In this document: in pieces, positions 33,331-47,289 of the stretch | How positions within the stretch are numbered: the first letter of the stretch is position 1 | Layout of the letters: the number at the start of each line of letters is the position of its first letter | Notes under the pieces: model-generated | Told to the model about the DNA's origin: nothing | Seen by the model: the letters and a program-made list of their open reading frames with translations, nothing else | Database searches by the model: none | Translations under genes and position numbers: made by a program | Assembly: GCF_000004195.4 (NCBI RefSeq) | Contig: NC_030685.2 | Coordinates: forward strand, 55,272,516-55,336,515 | Direction: 5' to 3' | DNA from: Xenopus tropicalis | Taxonomy: Eukaryota; Chordata; Amphibia; Anura; Pipidae | DNA: 64,000 nucleotides

Positions 33331-36199
33331 TAAGTGCATAAAATAAAGCATTTTTAGCCATACTCGGTTTTAGGCTTACTTAAGCACAACTGGACTACCC
33401 TATGACTGTTTTGTCTCAAGTGGATCCTGTTCAAACTGGTTTAAGTGTGGGAGTGATCTAAAGGTACAGGTGTAGTGCTGCTTATACTTACAGACTTGGT
33501 GCCATGGGCTCTTAAAACATATAAAATGACATCTGTCAGACTGTAAAAAGATATTAGTTCATAAAGTTCAATCGTGTCAAACCCTCTACATCTTGTTGCA
33601 AAGGAATGCAAAAACAAAACAAAGCCTCACAGAACGGAAAAAGCAAATTCCTTCCTGACACCAAACAGGCAATTGGATAGCTCTCTGGGTCACATTACTT
33701 CTGATCTTTTAATTACAGTGTTATGACTACATAGAAGACCCTTCCTTGCTAAAAAGGCATCCAGCCCACCAATGAATCTGGAAAAAACTTCCTTCTAAAG
33801 CTTCAAGCAAGGGGGTCAACCACATCAGATCTCACATTCATTCTAAACAAAAAGCAAATATAATATATGTATTTGAGTGCAGGAGACCATTACACTAGTC
33901 ACAATCGGCTGATTTTTAATATAGCTGATTTGCAAGGTAAAACAGGCCAAGTCAACCAAAAGAGTGCACTTGATTCAATAATATTGTGCAAACACCCAAA
34001 AGTTAGCTTGCATATTGCCAGCTTTAGAGTGACTCTCACTTTCACTGCTTACAGGTGAGATTAGGCCCTTTTGCGTGGAAAGTTTGCGTTTTCTGATCTC
34101 TGAACCAGGTGAAATTCAGAATAGGCCCTGGGATTTCCAATACACAGAGGCCCAAACAGCCCCCCACCAGCCCACAAAACATTGACTGTCTGTGGTATCT
34201 TACAGCAGCCCCTCTAGCATTTGCCAGAACTCACAAATTGCCAGTCCAGGTCTGTTCTGAACTTATTGTAAAAAAAGGGATTGTGGGTCCTTTTTAGCAG
34301 TTGTTTTCTTGCAGTCATATCAGTGAGTGCCCCCAAAGTCTTTAAATAGTGAATGTTGGAAATGGCAAATACCCTGTACATTGTCTAGAGCCAGCAATGC
34401 ATTTAGCACTAAATGGCCAATGGAAGTTCAGTAATGATATCTGCATACTCACCTACTGGCATGCCGAGCAGCACACACGTCTACATTTTGTTCTTTGCTC
34501 CCGGTAAGAGTATTGCTACATCAATTTAATACTGGCAGACCTAGTTCCCATTGTGGTTCTGGTTTAAGTAAGTTGCATTTTTTTTTACATCTAACTAATC
34601 TACCCAAATACTGAACTGAATGCAGAAAGGATAAAGAGCACACAATAGCACGCCTGGGGCGCTAACAGATCTCACATGGACTTAACTAGACTCCAATTGT
34701 CAATAGTCTTCATATTTTTCCAGTACAGACAGTTTCCAGTTGTTCTGTTCTCTGCTTTTATTTAAAGAATCCAAACCACCTCTTTAAATGTATCTCTGCA
34801 GTAAATAAAGCACAAGAATGCAATGTCAGTGCTTTGAATTTTCAGTGTAAAAGAAAAATCATTTTGACAACATAAGGATAGTTATAAGCCCTAGAATAGC
34901 TAGAACTGTATATTTACTATCCTGCATATGCTTCATTTCTCCATTTATTTTTCTGGGGGGCAGAAATCCAATATTTCAAACTAATCTTAGAGCTACTGCC
35001 AAATCAGCAGGCCAAGAATCAGCCCCTACAGTACCTCATCCTTTTGTTGTGACTGCTCCTGTAGCCACTGCTTCAGCCACACAAAGTGGATTTGGTGCCG
35101 AAATGCGCTGTGTGCCTTCAACCGGGCCAACACAGTGGCTCCAGGTGCAGTCACAACGGTAAGATGAGGCAAGCATGGGGTCTTATTCTCGGCCTACGTT
35201 CATCCCCAGGCCAAGAATAAGCCTGGTGTGGCATTAGCATATATCCTCAAACCAGTTCAGTTTTCCTGGGAGTTAGCAGATTTATCCCACCCTAACCAAA
35301 TTGGCTTCCACTACCAGATTAACCATGATGAGACTGCAGTTGAAAAGATCATGGTTTTGGCAGGTGATCTCTCCTGGACTCAAAGGAATTTTAATAAGCC
35401 TGCTAAATACAAATGATCTGAGTATTTTTGTAGTTCCCTATTGATATAACCATTTATTTAGAATAATAAGGTGCACAGAATAAAATGGGTGAAGCATGCA
35501 GCTTTACAGGTAATGGGCAACTCCCTTTTATCAAGTATATTTTTTGTTGTCACAGTTATATAACCTGCATTGGTGCCTCCAACCTGATATCTGCTTTCCA
35601 AGTACCCACTTCCAGGCTCTATTGTTTAAAACAGTTGAATGGGTTTTGACCTTTTCTTGAGAAATGTGGGAGCGGGACCCTAACTGTCTCAAGAATAGGG
35701 TAGTTTTTGTATGTAATCTGTATGTTTTATACACATTCCACAATGCTGAATAATTAGGGATGCAACAAATCTACTATTTTCAGATTTGCCCAAATCCTGA
35801 ATCCTTCATAAAAGATTTGGCTGAATACCGGTTCATATAGTGTCCTTCTTACTTATAATGGCTACACATCTCCATTATATTGTATAGCTGGGGTCCTTTT
35901 ACAAACTGTAGTATCCTTACAGGGTGAAATACATCCCAAGTGACTGTACATAATACTTTTGTGTATAGTGAGCTAACTGATCTTACATAGTGGAAAATTA
36001 GAGTCCAGTTATTCAGAAAAAGTGCAGAAAATGTAGCTGAGTATGCACCATCTTGGTCTCCACCATCTGTGTGTTCAGAGGAGCACATTCTTATATAAAT
36101 GCACTCAAAAAGAGTAGATTGACTTAACTTACTTGTTTAGCGATCTGCAAATGGAGGCAAGTTCATTCACTGCTATCTAGATGATTTAATGCAATAAAC
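33331..36199. other. Intergenic with repeat relics
   Basis: Around 33645-33815 lies text I know as a dispersed frog repeat (AATTCCTTCCTGACACC, AAAAAGGCATCCAGCCCACC). A TAGGGATGCA relic is at 35754-35840. A piece at about 35030-35170 (GTAGCCACTGCTTCAGCCAC ... AGTGGCTCCAGGTGCAGTCA) is partly self-complementary and may be another MITE. No exon supported. Confidence 0.45.
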
Positions 36200-36431
36200 C
36201 AGTGCTGTACAACTTCTGTGGTACTAATGTTTGGAGTTTTTCTGGCCTACATGGTGGAGGGCCAAAAATGGAAAAAAGTTTTGACCTCTCCCCTTTTTAA
36301 AACCACACCTACTTCAAACCACACCCATGTTATTACAAGAGCTTTTAAGACCATACCCACACTAATGGTGGTAGAGTAGCCAAAACCGAAATGGTTGGTG
36401 CTCACTGTGGGGATATCACCCTTCATTCACA
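36200..36431 (+). mobile_element. hAT-like dispersed element, copy A
   Basis: It begins ACCAGTGCTGTACAACTTCT and runs through CTACATGGTGGAGGGCC, AACCACACCTACTTCAAACC and GTGCTCACTGTGGGGATATC. The same order of segments occurs at 63183-63384, so the two are copies of one family. The CAGTGCTGT start suits a hAT end. Confidence 0.7.
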
Positions 36432-39400
36432 TGTGAATGAATTATATTATGTCATATTCAGATTGACCCTTAACTTGGTTCCTTTAAAAGAATATGGAAA
36501 CTCTTTGTGGTTTCTATTAATCTTATGTTTAACAATTCTTCTGCAATATTTCCCTAATTTATTATACAGTACATATAAACACAGCCCATTATTCATTACA
36601 TAGTAATAAACAACAGGAGCACAATGAATACGCAGGGATTCTGGGTGAATAATTGAGTCTTCTGAGAGAAATTTACAGATACAACCCTCTGTGCTGCAAA
36701 ATTGTTCAACCATTGCCCTAGAAATGTGGGACACACAATGAATGAAATGTCAGCCTCAGCTTATTTATATGACGTAGAATGTTTATGTGAAGGAAGCATT
36801 AATGCCACTCTAGTTTTATTTATCTTGTCTGTATTGCAAAATGAATCTAGTTAGTTCTTTTCTTAAATAAACCGCACATCCCTTTTAAAATAAACTACTC
36901 TTCCGTTTATTAAGCACAGTTATTTACATATGAGGGTTATCCCAAACAAATAAAAATTAGTATGGAATTAGTTTTAAAGGGACGGGTGGCTCATTTTAGG
37001 AAAATGCTAAAATGCTTTACTTTAAATTTGATTTTTAAATATCGTTTGGAAGTTTAAAGGCTCTGGGAGCAGGTTAAATATCTGGCAACACAATATGAAA
37101 TAGGTTAAATAAGCAAAGTGTGGTTATTAACTGTGTTGTGTAGTTGCGTTGCCTTTCATGCGCCATCATGATTTCCATCGTACCATTGTCTCACACAATA
37201 GATTATTTACAGTATCATCAAGAGCTGTGAATCTTCCTCAAAAACGAAACAGATTATAGCGATTGGACAGGGATTCATACTGAGCGCGGTGGGGGGTCTC
37301 TTTGTCATTGACCCTAGAAAAGCCCAAAGTTGTTTTTTTGAAGGGGCTGGATAGCCTATGGGCCTGTTAGGCTTGATAGGATTTGGTTGTGTATTTATCC
37401 TTATTTAACACTCCTGCGAGGTGGTCATTACAACAATAGGGTGCACTCACTTACCTTCATGCAGTGTGCAAAGTGCAATTTTTAAAATTATTTTTCACCA
37501 CAAGGCAGCATGTTTTCCCAGAATTCAGATGCCATTGTACATGCAAATGAGTGATTCTCCTGCTGCACCTACAGCAGTTGTGTTAGATTTGCAAAATGTA
37601 TGCAAATGCATGTGTTCTTCCTCACAAATTGGGCTTGGTTGCACAAAAGGTTTTAAAAAGTCTGCCTGGCGTCATTTTCAGTGTTCAGTCATGTGTGCCC
37701 TATTCTTTCAGAATAAGTGTGCTGCGCTACGCTGAGGGATCCCTGGAGATACCGCCTGGTCAGTAGGTGGCGGTAGTTCTAGGGTTCCTCTGCATCAATA
37801 GGCCCAGTAGCGTCTGATTTAGAACTGAAAGCAGAAAGGATTGAGTGGTGCCGAGCAAGTACCAGTAATACAAGTCATTTTACCTGACTGCAGGGAAAAG
37901 GGCAAGTTGCCCATTACACTTGAAGATATAAATGAGCCCTCATATCTTTATTTAAATGTAACTTTGTTATGTGGCCCATGCTGAAGCAAGATTTGAATCC
38001 AAAAAGCCTGAAAACTGTGGTCTAGAGAATTATTTTTATGTATCCCCTACCTGCCTCCCCTTCTTGTCTGTATTTGCATCTCCATTTGTCCCTCCTTTTT
38101 TTACCAGCTGCACAAATATATTTTTTTCTATATCTGGTTATGTCTGCGCAATGAATTGTGTTAGTGCTAATGAAAAAGGACCCTAGGTCCTCATCTCCTT
38201 CTAGGGCCAGCGGGTTGGCTTTTTCTGCAGTGTTACATCAACTTGACAGTTTGGTTTTATTTGAAGAGACAAGGCAAAGCCAGAAGCAACATATAGTGGT
38301 TTTAATAGCTTTAATGGCTTGGGTGAAAGGTTGCCTACTGAGGTTATACAAATATATTGGTAGGAGTGCTGATTTTCTTCTTTTTTTTTTTTTCTATTTT
38401 AATGTCAAAACTTTTTAGATCACTACTTATGATCATTGAATTGGCAGGCTGCTATTCTAATTGTAACAGACAGGAATACTGACACAAACAAATGGAGGAA
38501 TCGCATAAAAGATATGTAGTCTTTTGCTTCCTAGCACAGAGCAGGACTGTGGTTAGAGAGGAGAAGTCCCAGGGTCCTGCAAACTTTAGCCTCCAACATC
38601 ACAAAGAATATCTTAAAAGGATACTGAACTGAATCAAGCCACCTCTTGGCCAAGTCCGAAGATCCTGGGAGTTCCAACGGTGTAGTAGCTCATTTATAAA
38701 AACTGGGAAATCCTAATGGACTTTTCTGTCAGGAACATCTCCTGGAAAGTATTATTGTTATTAATTTAACACATTTATCAGTGTGCCAATCCGTCAGAGT
38801 TTAATTTGATTCAAGTAGCTGGATTCAGTCAATTCCTATGGGCCACAAAATGAATTGCCTCATTGGCATGAATCTGTTGTAACATGGAAAATGATTTGGA
38901 CATATGAACCCATTCTGTAACTGTCATTTCCACTTGTAAAAATTAGGGTTGGTAAATCAGCCCCTTAGTCTCAATGACATCTAATTCCAATATTCCCTTT
39001 ATTTCCTTGGAGTGTAGTATTGGAATAATTTCTCTCCTATGCTGAGTGGCCCTGCTCCCCAATTCTGCTGTAAGTTATCAGTTTCTTCTTATTAATATAA
39101 TTCATTGACTGTGAAAGGTAAAACTGCTTTAAGAAACAGAACACACTGGGTCCAGGAAGCAAACGGTCTCCACTAATGTATGGTGGGTTAGGCATTAGGC
39201 AGCCCAGGTACAGTCTTGTACTTCAAGCCCCCCCTGAATTCTGATGTACAGCAGATATTATCAAGGATTCAGGAAGCACTAAGCAAAATGATAGTTAGTG
39301 GGGTTCCTCAGGGTACACTCTCTGGCCTCTTCCTCACCAGCAAGCATAGTATACAATGTAAAAATAGAGACAATGCCTGAAACTTGCAAATGGGGGTGCT

Positions 39401-40359
39401 TCCAATTTTACTGAAGGTGCATCAAGACACTCACATGTGTATTAAGCATTTTGGTAGTAATTCAGCCCTTCTTTAAGGGTTCGGGAAGATCATATTTTGT
39501 TTCCCTGTCTTTATTGCTGCTGATAATCATCCCTAAAAATAATGTAATAAGAACAATAATTAGAGCTGGCACAGTCTCCTCTAGTTAAAATAAACATTTA
39601 TGAACACAAATGAAAATCTGCACAGTGTGTAATAAAGCGTATGTTTGCACGGGGCCTGGACCGCTGGGTCTGCTGTATCATAGTCCCCTCTTCCCAGCAC
39701 CTTTACCTTTAAACTTTTTTTGGGGAGGGGGGTCTCAGCGCTTTCAAGGTGCCACTGGTTTATCCTGTCAGTGTGCTGGGAAATGGCATCAGTTCTGATG
39801 CACTGTGATGTGCATGATGCAAAAAAGTATGCAATTCTCTTGGTGTATGAGAGTTGTATGTGTATGGGCAACATGCAAAGTGCACTGTGGAAGTAACATC
39901 TGCTCAAAGTAGGTATTAATTAGTTCCATGTACTTTGCACCTTGGGCTCAATCGCATGCATTCCATGAAAGCAGGGTGACTTGATGGATTGGTGGTAGCC
40001 ACAAGTTGCTTTAAATGTGTATAAGTGTGAATAATGTTTAGGAGCACTCCGTTACTCTTTGCACCCAGTGAACCCAGCGCTGTCCGCGTGGCAGAGGAGC
40101 ATGTTTTATGTAGGATGAGTGATGGGGGTTCAGGTGTAGGTTTATGTGGGAAAACAGGGAATCTCTTTTCGTAGGCATAAGTGCATTAGTAGGTGTTTCA
40201 TGAACATGTCTGACACTTTATTATTGATATATATTCTGTTATAAACTTTTTCTATACATGGCATGCCCCCAACCTGATCCCTGTTAGCACTCCCCCAGCC
40301 ACCGTTGTCCCTCCCCTGAAGCTTTGAAAGTAAGTTTCGCTTACGCATGCTCAGGCGGG
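36432..40359. other. Intergenic, no gene recognised
   Basis: No exon supported. The stretch 37200-37330 looks unique and less AT-rich but has no sustained frame. A 'gttggtaaatcagcccctta' repeat end is at about 38948-38967. Overlapping frames near 39581-39907 are open on both strands without recognisable motifs. Confidence 0.45.
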
Positions 40360-40433
40360 TGGGTGAGGCCCCTGCAGGGGGTTAGGGGGCACCTTAGGGG
40401 CTGCTGGGCCCTGCACCCCCCAGTCCAACCCTG
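40360..40433. mobile_element. hAT MITE fragment, right end
   Basis: It ends CCCCCAGTCCAACCCTG at 40433, a diverged form of CCAGTCCGACACTG, preceded by the same GGGCCCTGCACC text as the fragment ending at 31076. Confidence 0.6.
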
Positions 40434-40723
40434 CCCCCAACCTCCATTTCCTCCAAATAGTTGTTCCCTAAACTGGTGCCCCTGCTGCCTACCCCTAGCG
40501 GAGCTGTCAACCTTGACTACTTGGGTGCCATGGGGGAATTTTGATACCCAGAAGTGAAGTCATGCACCAAAAAATTTTACCTGATGTCACAGAACACTTA
40601 CTGTGTATGTGGCCCCGGAATTCATTGTAGGACTTTGGGAGAATTCGTTAAAATCAGGAGAACATTTCTGGGGGACAGGAGACGGGGAGATAGCCACCAA
40701 AATCTGGTAACTTACAAACAAAT

Positions 40724-40744
40724 GGGGGGGGGGGGGGGGGGGGG
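40724..40744. repeat. Poly-G tract, 21 bp
   Basis: Uninterrupted run of 21 G. Exact length is unreliable in most sequencing methods. Confidence 0.9.
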
Positions 40745-42599
40745 TTGACAGCTCTGGCCTAGTTCCACATCACTTTCATTACTATCAGTGGAAAGTAAGC
40801 TACAGATTACTCATGACACAACAGAAAGCTTTTCCTCCTGATATTGCTAAACCAATAAATAATTACAGTTACTAGTAGAATCCCTATAATATGACATTGG
40901 GCATAAATACAGGGGGTTGGAGGTTTTCACAGCTACCAGACCCTGGAACCCAAGGAGGTCTTACAGGCTCAGGGAGGTCACAATTACTTGATAATGGGCA
41001 TAACGGCAGGGGGGGCAGAGATTTTGACAGCTACCAGATCCTTGGAGCTGAGAAGGCCCCATAGGCTCAAAGGAAACAAATTGCAGTGTTAGGGAACCAA
41101 AGGACAGTCTCACCCTGAAAAAAGGGAGGGCTGGGAGATATGGGTGGATGGAGGGGGTGGAGCTGACAAAACTGTTGATTGTGGCCATGTGTGTTTTTCT
41201 GGTGGGGTCCCTATTGTGAATCAGAACTACAGGTAATTATTACTATCAGTGTAGTTTCCTTTACTATTAATATGCACATATATAATGTAGGTCTCCATTG
41301 GTGCCTGTCTTTACAGTAATACACGCAGTCAAAAGGTTTATCACACTGTGTTTCTTTTTCTCGCATTGGTACCAGAACTTGTCCCCAGCAAGTCCATAAA
41401 TCAAGAGAAAGAATGGGGCCTATAGCTGGGTCCCATATTATAATACGTGCCATAAATCTAAATGCCTCGTTGCAAGTGTATCTCTACACAAAGCTGGCAG
41501 GACCGCAGGCTGCACCAGATGGACAATTAATTAGGCTTACAGAGGGGGAATAGAGAAAGGACAAAAGCCTGGATATTTGCAGCTGCATGAGGGTGAACTC
41601 CCAAGTGAACTTTATGGCCAGCACCCTGAATCCAAATGAAGGTCGTCGGGAGGTTAGAATCTCAGACACATCAGGGAAGGTTCACCCAGCAGCCCGGCAA
41701 CAGAAAAATATTGATTCTGGTGCAGCATTAAGTAGGATAAATAATATTGCTTGCTGGCAGGAAATGCATATTTGTGCAGGCAAACTGAACCATCAAAAGC
41801 AATGTCTTCCCTCAAATGCGAGCAAGAGCACATACAACGGTATAGGGCCACTTTCTGCTTTATCCAATATATACGCCTTTAGTTGCATTAAAGGGGAAGT
41901 AATATCCTCAATGTTTTGCAGATAATGTTCTGATAGAGCTTAGATTTTTTTCTAATTAGAATTTTGAAATTTGCTATGTTGGTGCTCTCAAAGTCAGGCC
42001 AAATAGTATTTGCCTGCCACACACACCTACCACTCGACCCACATACCAACCTCCCTCCTGCTCAATCCACACAGTCTCCCCCCCACCCCTATCACTTGCT
42101 TCCCACTGACCCTGTCTGGCCACTCACTGCCCCCCCCAGACTAAGGCCAATGTATGTGCCTTTCCTGCATCACAGCTTTAGTTCAGAGCCTGGGTGCTCT
42201 TCCTTTCTATTTGTTATTTTTTTTTATATCATTGTCCATATATTTATTTATTTGTTATCCTTTAGGGCTCAATTGTAATGCATTATGTGCAAAGAAAGGC
42301 TGCAATAATTAGGTGGCGTTCTATTCAAGAGGAGTGGGCGGGGGAGGAACTTTGGCTTCCACTCCTTTTGCCCCCTACCCACCCTGAACTTGTGCGTCAT
42401 TCTTATGTTCAAGGTAATGGCAGCAGGACACACAGCTCACATCGGAACCCTCTCTTTTTTGCCAAAAGCAGGCGGTTAGGACAGGGCTGTGCTGGACATC
42501 CAGAGGCTGCCCTACAAACTGAGCACTTTATTTTAAATACAGAGCTTTGTGCAGAGCATAGTGAGAAGGTGGCCGCTCCTAGAATGGGCACTCAGGGGC
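40745..42599. other. Intergenic; two long frames but no gene
   Basis: The 112-residue frame at 41587-41925 and the 132-residue frame at 42278-42676 have opposed open frames over the same DNA and no recognisable domain. A local near-duplication is visible: GCTACCAGACCCTGGAACC (about 40932) and GCTACCAGATCCTTGGAGC (about 41030) with similar following text, about 98 bp apart. Confidence 0.45.
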
Positions 42600-42790
42600 G
42601 AGCTCTTGTGGCCCTTACTATTCTTGCAATAATGGCCCCTTTTGTTTATAAGAGCCCATATGGGTTTTTCATGTAATAAAAGGAGGACCAGGTCTAGCAA
42701 CCCACAGCACCCCATTAGCAGGGAACATATACTTGTCACTTGTTTGAGAGAAAATATCTGATTTCTTATTATCATGACATATTTTTCTTC
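42600..42790 (-). repeat. Frog dispersed repeat, reverse orientation
   Basis: The segment ATGTAATAAAAGGAGGACCA through TAGCAACCCACAGCACCCCATTAGCA-like text is a reversed, decayed relative of the repeat at 24437-24700 (there GCTATGGGTTACTGC). Boundaries are approximate. Confidence 0.5.
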
Positions 42791-43908
42791 CCCCTGACAT
42801 TTTGTTGTGAACCTCCTTACTGCTGACTGCATGGAAAAAATGAATATCTGAGAAAGGCCAATTGGGTCAAACCATTCTACTGTCCTTGACAGTGCTGATT
42901 ACAATACAACTGGACTAATAACTTACACCACATTTTGAGCTCCCTTGATTTATCTATTATTTCACAACTACAATAACTCATGTATGCACTAAAAGAATAA
43001 AGGCTTTCCTCTTAATCTTTTTAGTGCTAAATTGGGCTTGCCAATGTCAATATTGACTCAGCTTCTGTGCACAATTCTCACTAATTCATAAAGGGGAAAA
43101 GTATATCAATAAGCCACTGAGATTTATTTACCAAAATACAAATGCTTGCCATATTTCCCATGTAAGGTTAAAATTCCAGCACAAAATAAAAGCCTGTTAC
43201 AGATTTACAGAAAACCTGATCTCAGGTATTCACTGCCTCTTCATAGCACAAATATATTTGATAGATTTCTGGTAATAAACCAAGCAGCTTCTAAATTCCC
43301 CATAATCCAGTTGACTGTTTTTTGGATCTGTTAGTACCCTATTTAACAATTCACATGCCAAAAGGTTTTAAAATCACGGGCCAAATTGCTGGAGTCCGCA
43401 CAGTTGCCAAAGACATTGCTTCATTGCCATATTAGGAGCTCATGGAGGAACTTCAGAATGCTTAATACCCCTAAGCTTTGTTCTTTAAAGATAATCAGAT
43501 TCAAGCAGAAATAACAAGCTCACATTCTGTTGTCAAAATGAACATGCCAAGTGAGTGAAAGAGTAAAATGCCCATGGCAAGATTGTTTGTTATGCAATGG
43601 AATACATGTTCTGATGGGTTTTAAGGTTCGGCATGCTGCAGTGGGAACAGGACATGGTGCGTTTTGTCTGTAAAGCAACCTGTTTCTGATATAGCCGACA
43701 CTGCCTCTATAACTAAATAATGTTTCAGAGTCTGTGTACCATGCAGTGTTAGGGGATATGCATGTAGATGATATTGTCTGACAAAACATTGGAATTTGGA
43801 GTGTTTGACCAAAAAACTCCTTCTGAATTGAGGCATTGTAATAACAGTTCACTCCAGTCCAAGTCCATGCACATATTGGCTGTCTGAATGCTGCGAATGT
43901 AGAGCTGT
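42791..43908. other. Intergenic, no gene recognised
   Basis: A 162-residue minus-strand frame (43520-44008) covers part of it, but its 5' portion lies in a hAT MITE end, and two other minus frames are open over the same DNA. No motif is recognisable. Confidence 0.45.
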
Positions 43909-43960
43909 CAGGGTCTGACTGGGCTGGTGGGACACCGGGAAAAAACCTTGTGGGCCCCTC
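43909..43960. mobile_element. hAT MITE fragment, left end
   Basis: CAGGGTCTGACTGGGCTGGT followed by GGGACACCGGGAAAA and GTGGGCCCCTC corresponds to the left end of the element at 23670 (CAGTGTCGGACTGG...CCCGGTGGGCCC). Confidence 0.65.
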
Positions 43961-45589
43961 CAATACAGACCCCATTTGAAGCATTGACACTCTTCTGCTG
44001 TCCTCCACCCCCGATCGTGGCAGATGAAGTATAACGGATGCGCACTTGGGGGCAGTGTTGGGAAGTCAGAGGTCCCTGGGGTGGCAGCATTGATGGGTCC
44101 CACACACTCCAGCTGTCAACCAACTCCATGTCATGAGGGAGATAATTATCAACTCTAGGCTTTTTTGACACCTTATTTCATTTAGGGTGAAGAGGAATTC
44201 AGGCCTTAACAAAACCGAACTGGATCATTATTGCCCTCATATTATGGGATTGATTGACAGCTCTGCAAATAGGGAGGTTTTAATTTCAATGGCAGAGGTA
44301 CAGCATGGTAGCAAGCAAGTGAAAAAGTAGGCAGTTACATTAGTGAGTGCCTATGGGGGGGGGGTAGCAAGCGGAGGAGGGAGGCAGGCCAAGTACTACT
44401 TCACTTGGCCTGGCTCTGGACAGATTACTAATAGAGGAATACTAAAGACTATCTTCCTTATTATATTTAATTGATTATATATATTTCTTATTTCCAGTAT
44501 ATTATATATATTTCCTTTCAGCAATACAAGTTGTAGCTTAACTGAACAATCTTCAGGCCAAAAATTACAGTATAAATAAAAAGAATATATATACTAATGC
44601 TCTAAACCAGCACAAAATAAAGTGCATAAAACAAGTAATATACAAGGTTATCAAACATCAAAGATAAAGTCAGTTTTAAGGGCTCGACATAACAGTTAAT
44701 ATATCACACCCATCATGGAGTTAAATGCACATGGAATTGATATAGTATACTTACAAAGCTTTCTTGTAAAAGGAAAAAGTGAATGTCCTTTAAAATGTAT
44801 TCTATTGCACCTCTCCCATGTGGCTGCTAACTAACAAGGGAGGTCAGACAAGCCCATCACTCACAACGGCAGAGCTAATTAGTATTAGTTTCACACTCAC
44901 CCTTCCACTGGAAAAGAATCAATCTTATGCTGCATAAGGGCAATGGCAGATCAGGGTGTTTATTCCTTTGTGGTGTTCATGGCATGTACACACATTTTCT
45001 GCCTTCTAACTGCCCCATTGTATCACAAGCCCCATGATTCATTTAGTTATTCATTTAACCCCCTCATCACAACAGGAAATTGTATGTAGAAAATATGATA
45101 TGCAGTTATTCTATGTAAAAGGATGTTACAGAAAAAGAATGCATGGAAATGCACGAAGAAAAGCAGCCCTGTATTTCCTGTGTGATTCTGCTTATTGTGG
45201 TGGCGCAGGCAAGTTCCAACCCAGGGGCAACGCAACATGATGTGTTCTACCTGCATTTGGTGCCTCCCTGCAGCAGAACCAATTGAAAAGAATAGGCTGC
45301 ATTAACTCTTGCATTTCCACCTGCCTGGTTTTGATCCAGACATCCTGCTTTTTCAAGGGGCTGTCTGGGTCAAAACCTTCTGTCTGATTTTCTATATTCT
45401 GAAAACCATGCAGAAATCCTTTGAATTTTGTCTGGTGGACACAATAACCCCACCTCTGACATCATCATTCCGCCAAAAACGTCAATGATATGTGTTGGCG
45501 GTGTGCATGATGATATCAGCAGTGTTTGGTGCTGATGTCATTGCGTGCGCCCCCCTTGCCCAGGTTAATAGCCTGCAAAGGTGGCAACC
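43961..45589. other. Intergenic, no gene recognised
   Basis: AT-rich sequence, with a G9 run near 44357. No exon or complete element identified. Confidence 0.45.
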
Positions 45590-45918
45590 CTATGGGGGTG
45601 ATTTATCAGCAGTCGAGTTTGATTTTTTTTCTCGATTCCAGTTTTTTTGCACTCAAAAACTCTAATTTGATTTATGGTTTAAAAACTCAAATGTCTGGAA
45701 TTTATTAAGTGCAAAAAAAACCAAAAACCTAAATGTAAAAATGCTGTGTAAAAGCTTGCGAGTTTCAGAAGATGCCATAGGCAAAGTCAAGCTATATTCT
45801 GAAAATCTCATTTTTCAAGTTTTCCTTATAAATAAGTAAGAAACCATTAGATATGCAAGACTTTGTGATTTAGACAAAGCAAACTCGAATTCACAAACTT
45901 GAAAATGGATAAATAAGC
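45590..45918. repeat. Frog repeat beginning 'GGGGTGATTTATCAGC'
   Basis: The segment runs from GGGGGTGATTTATCAGCAGT to GGATAAATAAGCCC, with motifs CTCGA, AACTCGAA and AAAACTC in both orientations. It has the form of a frog AT-rich foldback repeat and directly adjoins the hAT MITE at 45927. Confidence 0.6.
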
Positions 45919-45926
45919 CCTTATGC

Positions 45927-46287
45927 CAGTGATCCCCAACCAGTGGCTCAGGGGCAACTTGTTGCTCACCAACCCCTTGGATGTTGCTCTCAGTGCTCCC
46001 AAACCAGTGGCTCAGGGGCAACATGTTGCTCACCAACCCCTTTGGATGTTGCTCTCAGTGATCCCAAACCAGGTAGTTATTTTTGAATTCCTTACTTGGT
46101 TGAATAAAAACAAGATTTACTACCAAATAAAGCCCCCTGTAAGCTGATAAAGTGCATAGAGGCTACCTAATAGCCAATCACAGCCCTTATTTGGCACCTC
46201 CACGAACTTTTATGATGCTTGTGTTGCTCTCCAAGTCTTTCTACATTTGACTGTGGCTCACAAGTAAGAAAGGTTGAGGGATCGCTG
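45927..46287. mobile_element. hAT MITE, 'CAGTGATCCCCAACCAG' family, with internal duplication
   Basis: The left end CAGTGATCCCCAACCAGTGG and right end (GGTTGAGGGATCGCTG) form inverted repeats. A segment of about 70 bp beginning CCAACCAGTGGCTCAGGGGC is repeated in tandem (about 45935 and 46001) with a few differences. Flanking octamers CCTTATGC and CCGTTTGT match at only 5 of 8, so the duplication is decayed or the end is misplaced. Relative of the element at 53373-53777. Confidence 0.7.
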
Positions 46288-47289
46288 CCGTTTGTGTTCC
46301 TTTGCAGTAAAACATGAAAAATCCACAGCACAGCAGTGAGATTGCCTCGATCACCCTGATTGTTGGGTGTGTCTGGCAGAGTCTCCATTATCACTTGCTC
46401 ATGGAAGAAGCAAAAACAATTCTTGTTGTGGGAGTTTTCCTTTACTTTATATCTTACTTTATAATTGTACTTTTTAAACATTAGTCAAACAGGCCATAGT
46501 TCATAAAAATGGGGGAATGAGTGTGTTACACTAAAATGAGCATTGATCTCAGGCCCTGATTTATAAATATAAATACTATGATACATTTAATGCTTTTCCA
46601 TTAATCATTTGATTACAGTGAGACAATTACCTTTGTCCAGAACCGTGCTAAATATACTGCAGATAGATGTTCTTGCATCCAGTAAAAAGCTGTTCTTGAT
46701 TATGTTTGGGTTAGAGTGATTTATAAAAGCTGAAAAGAACATAATGTACTTCTGCTTGCTTCTCTATCAAGACTGGAAATTTGTTATTGTCTTTTAAATA
46801 ACATTTTAGTAGCATATGCACATTCTTTTCCTTGCCCTTAAACTGGCATTATTATACTCTATGTGCCACATATGCACTGCGGGAAGAGTAATTATTGTGA
46901 TGTACTCATGGTAATGCATATATTACATTCTACATTTGTGGCAACCACCCACAGCCTGAATACTGAGCAGCACAAATACAGACAGGCCAACAGCCAACGC
47001 ATCTGTCTCCTATTCAGTAGATTGTGCTGATAGTTTTTATTCAGTTTGTATGACAAGCCCCTCTGATTAACTCCATTCAGGCATGCTTTGTGAGGCCTGG
47101 CAGTGAAGGGGTTACCAGTGCTCTGTCATGGAGAAATGGCTTTATAGAATGTTGTTACACAAGGTGACATTCTCAGCAATGGAGTGATGGAATGTACAAG
47201 GCACATTCTTCTGTTCTTTATCATCCATGCAATAGTTGTTTGTTTTTTTACCTGAAAACCATAGCATTATTATTATTATTGTTCTATAC

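Noticed and set aside
42278..42676. 132-residue plus-strand frame
   Set aside because: Opposite-strand frames are open over the same DNA, composition is low in coding character, and the 3' part runs into a dispersed repeat.
43520..44008. 162-residue minus-strand frame
   Set aside because: It begins within a hAT MITE end, overlaps two other open minus frames, and shows no recognisable domain or splice context.
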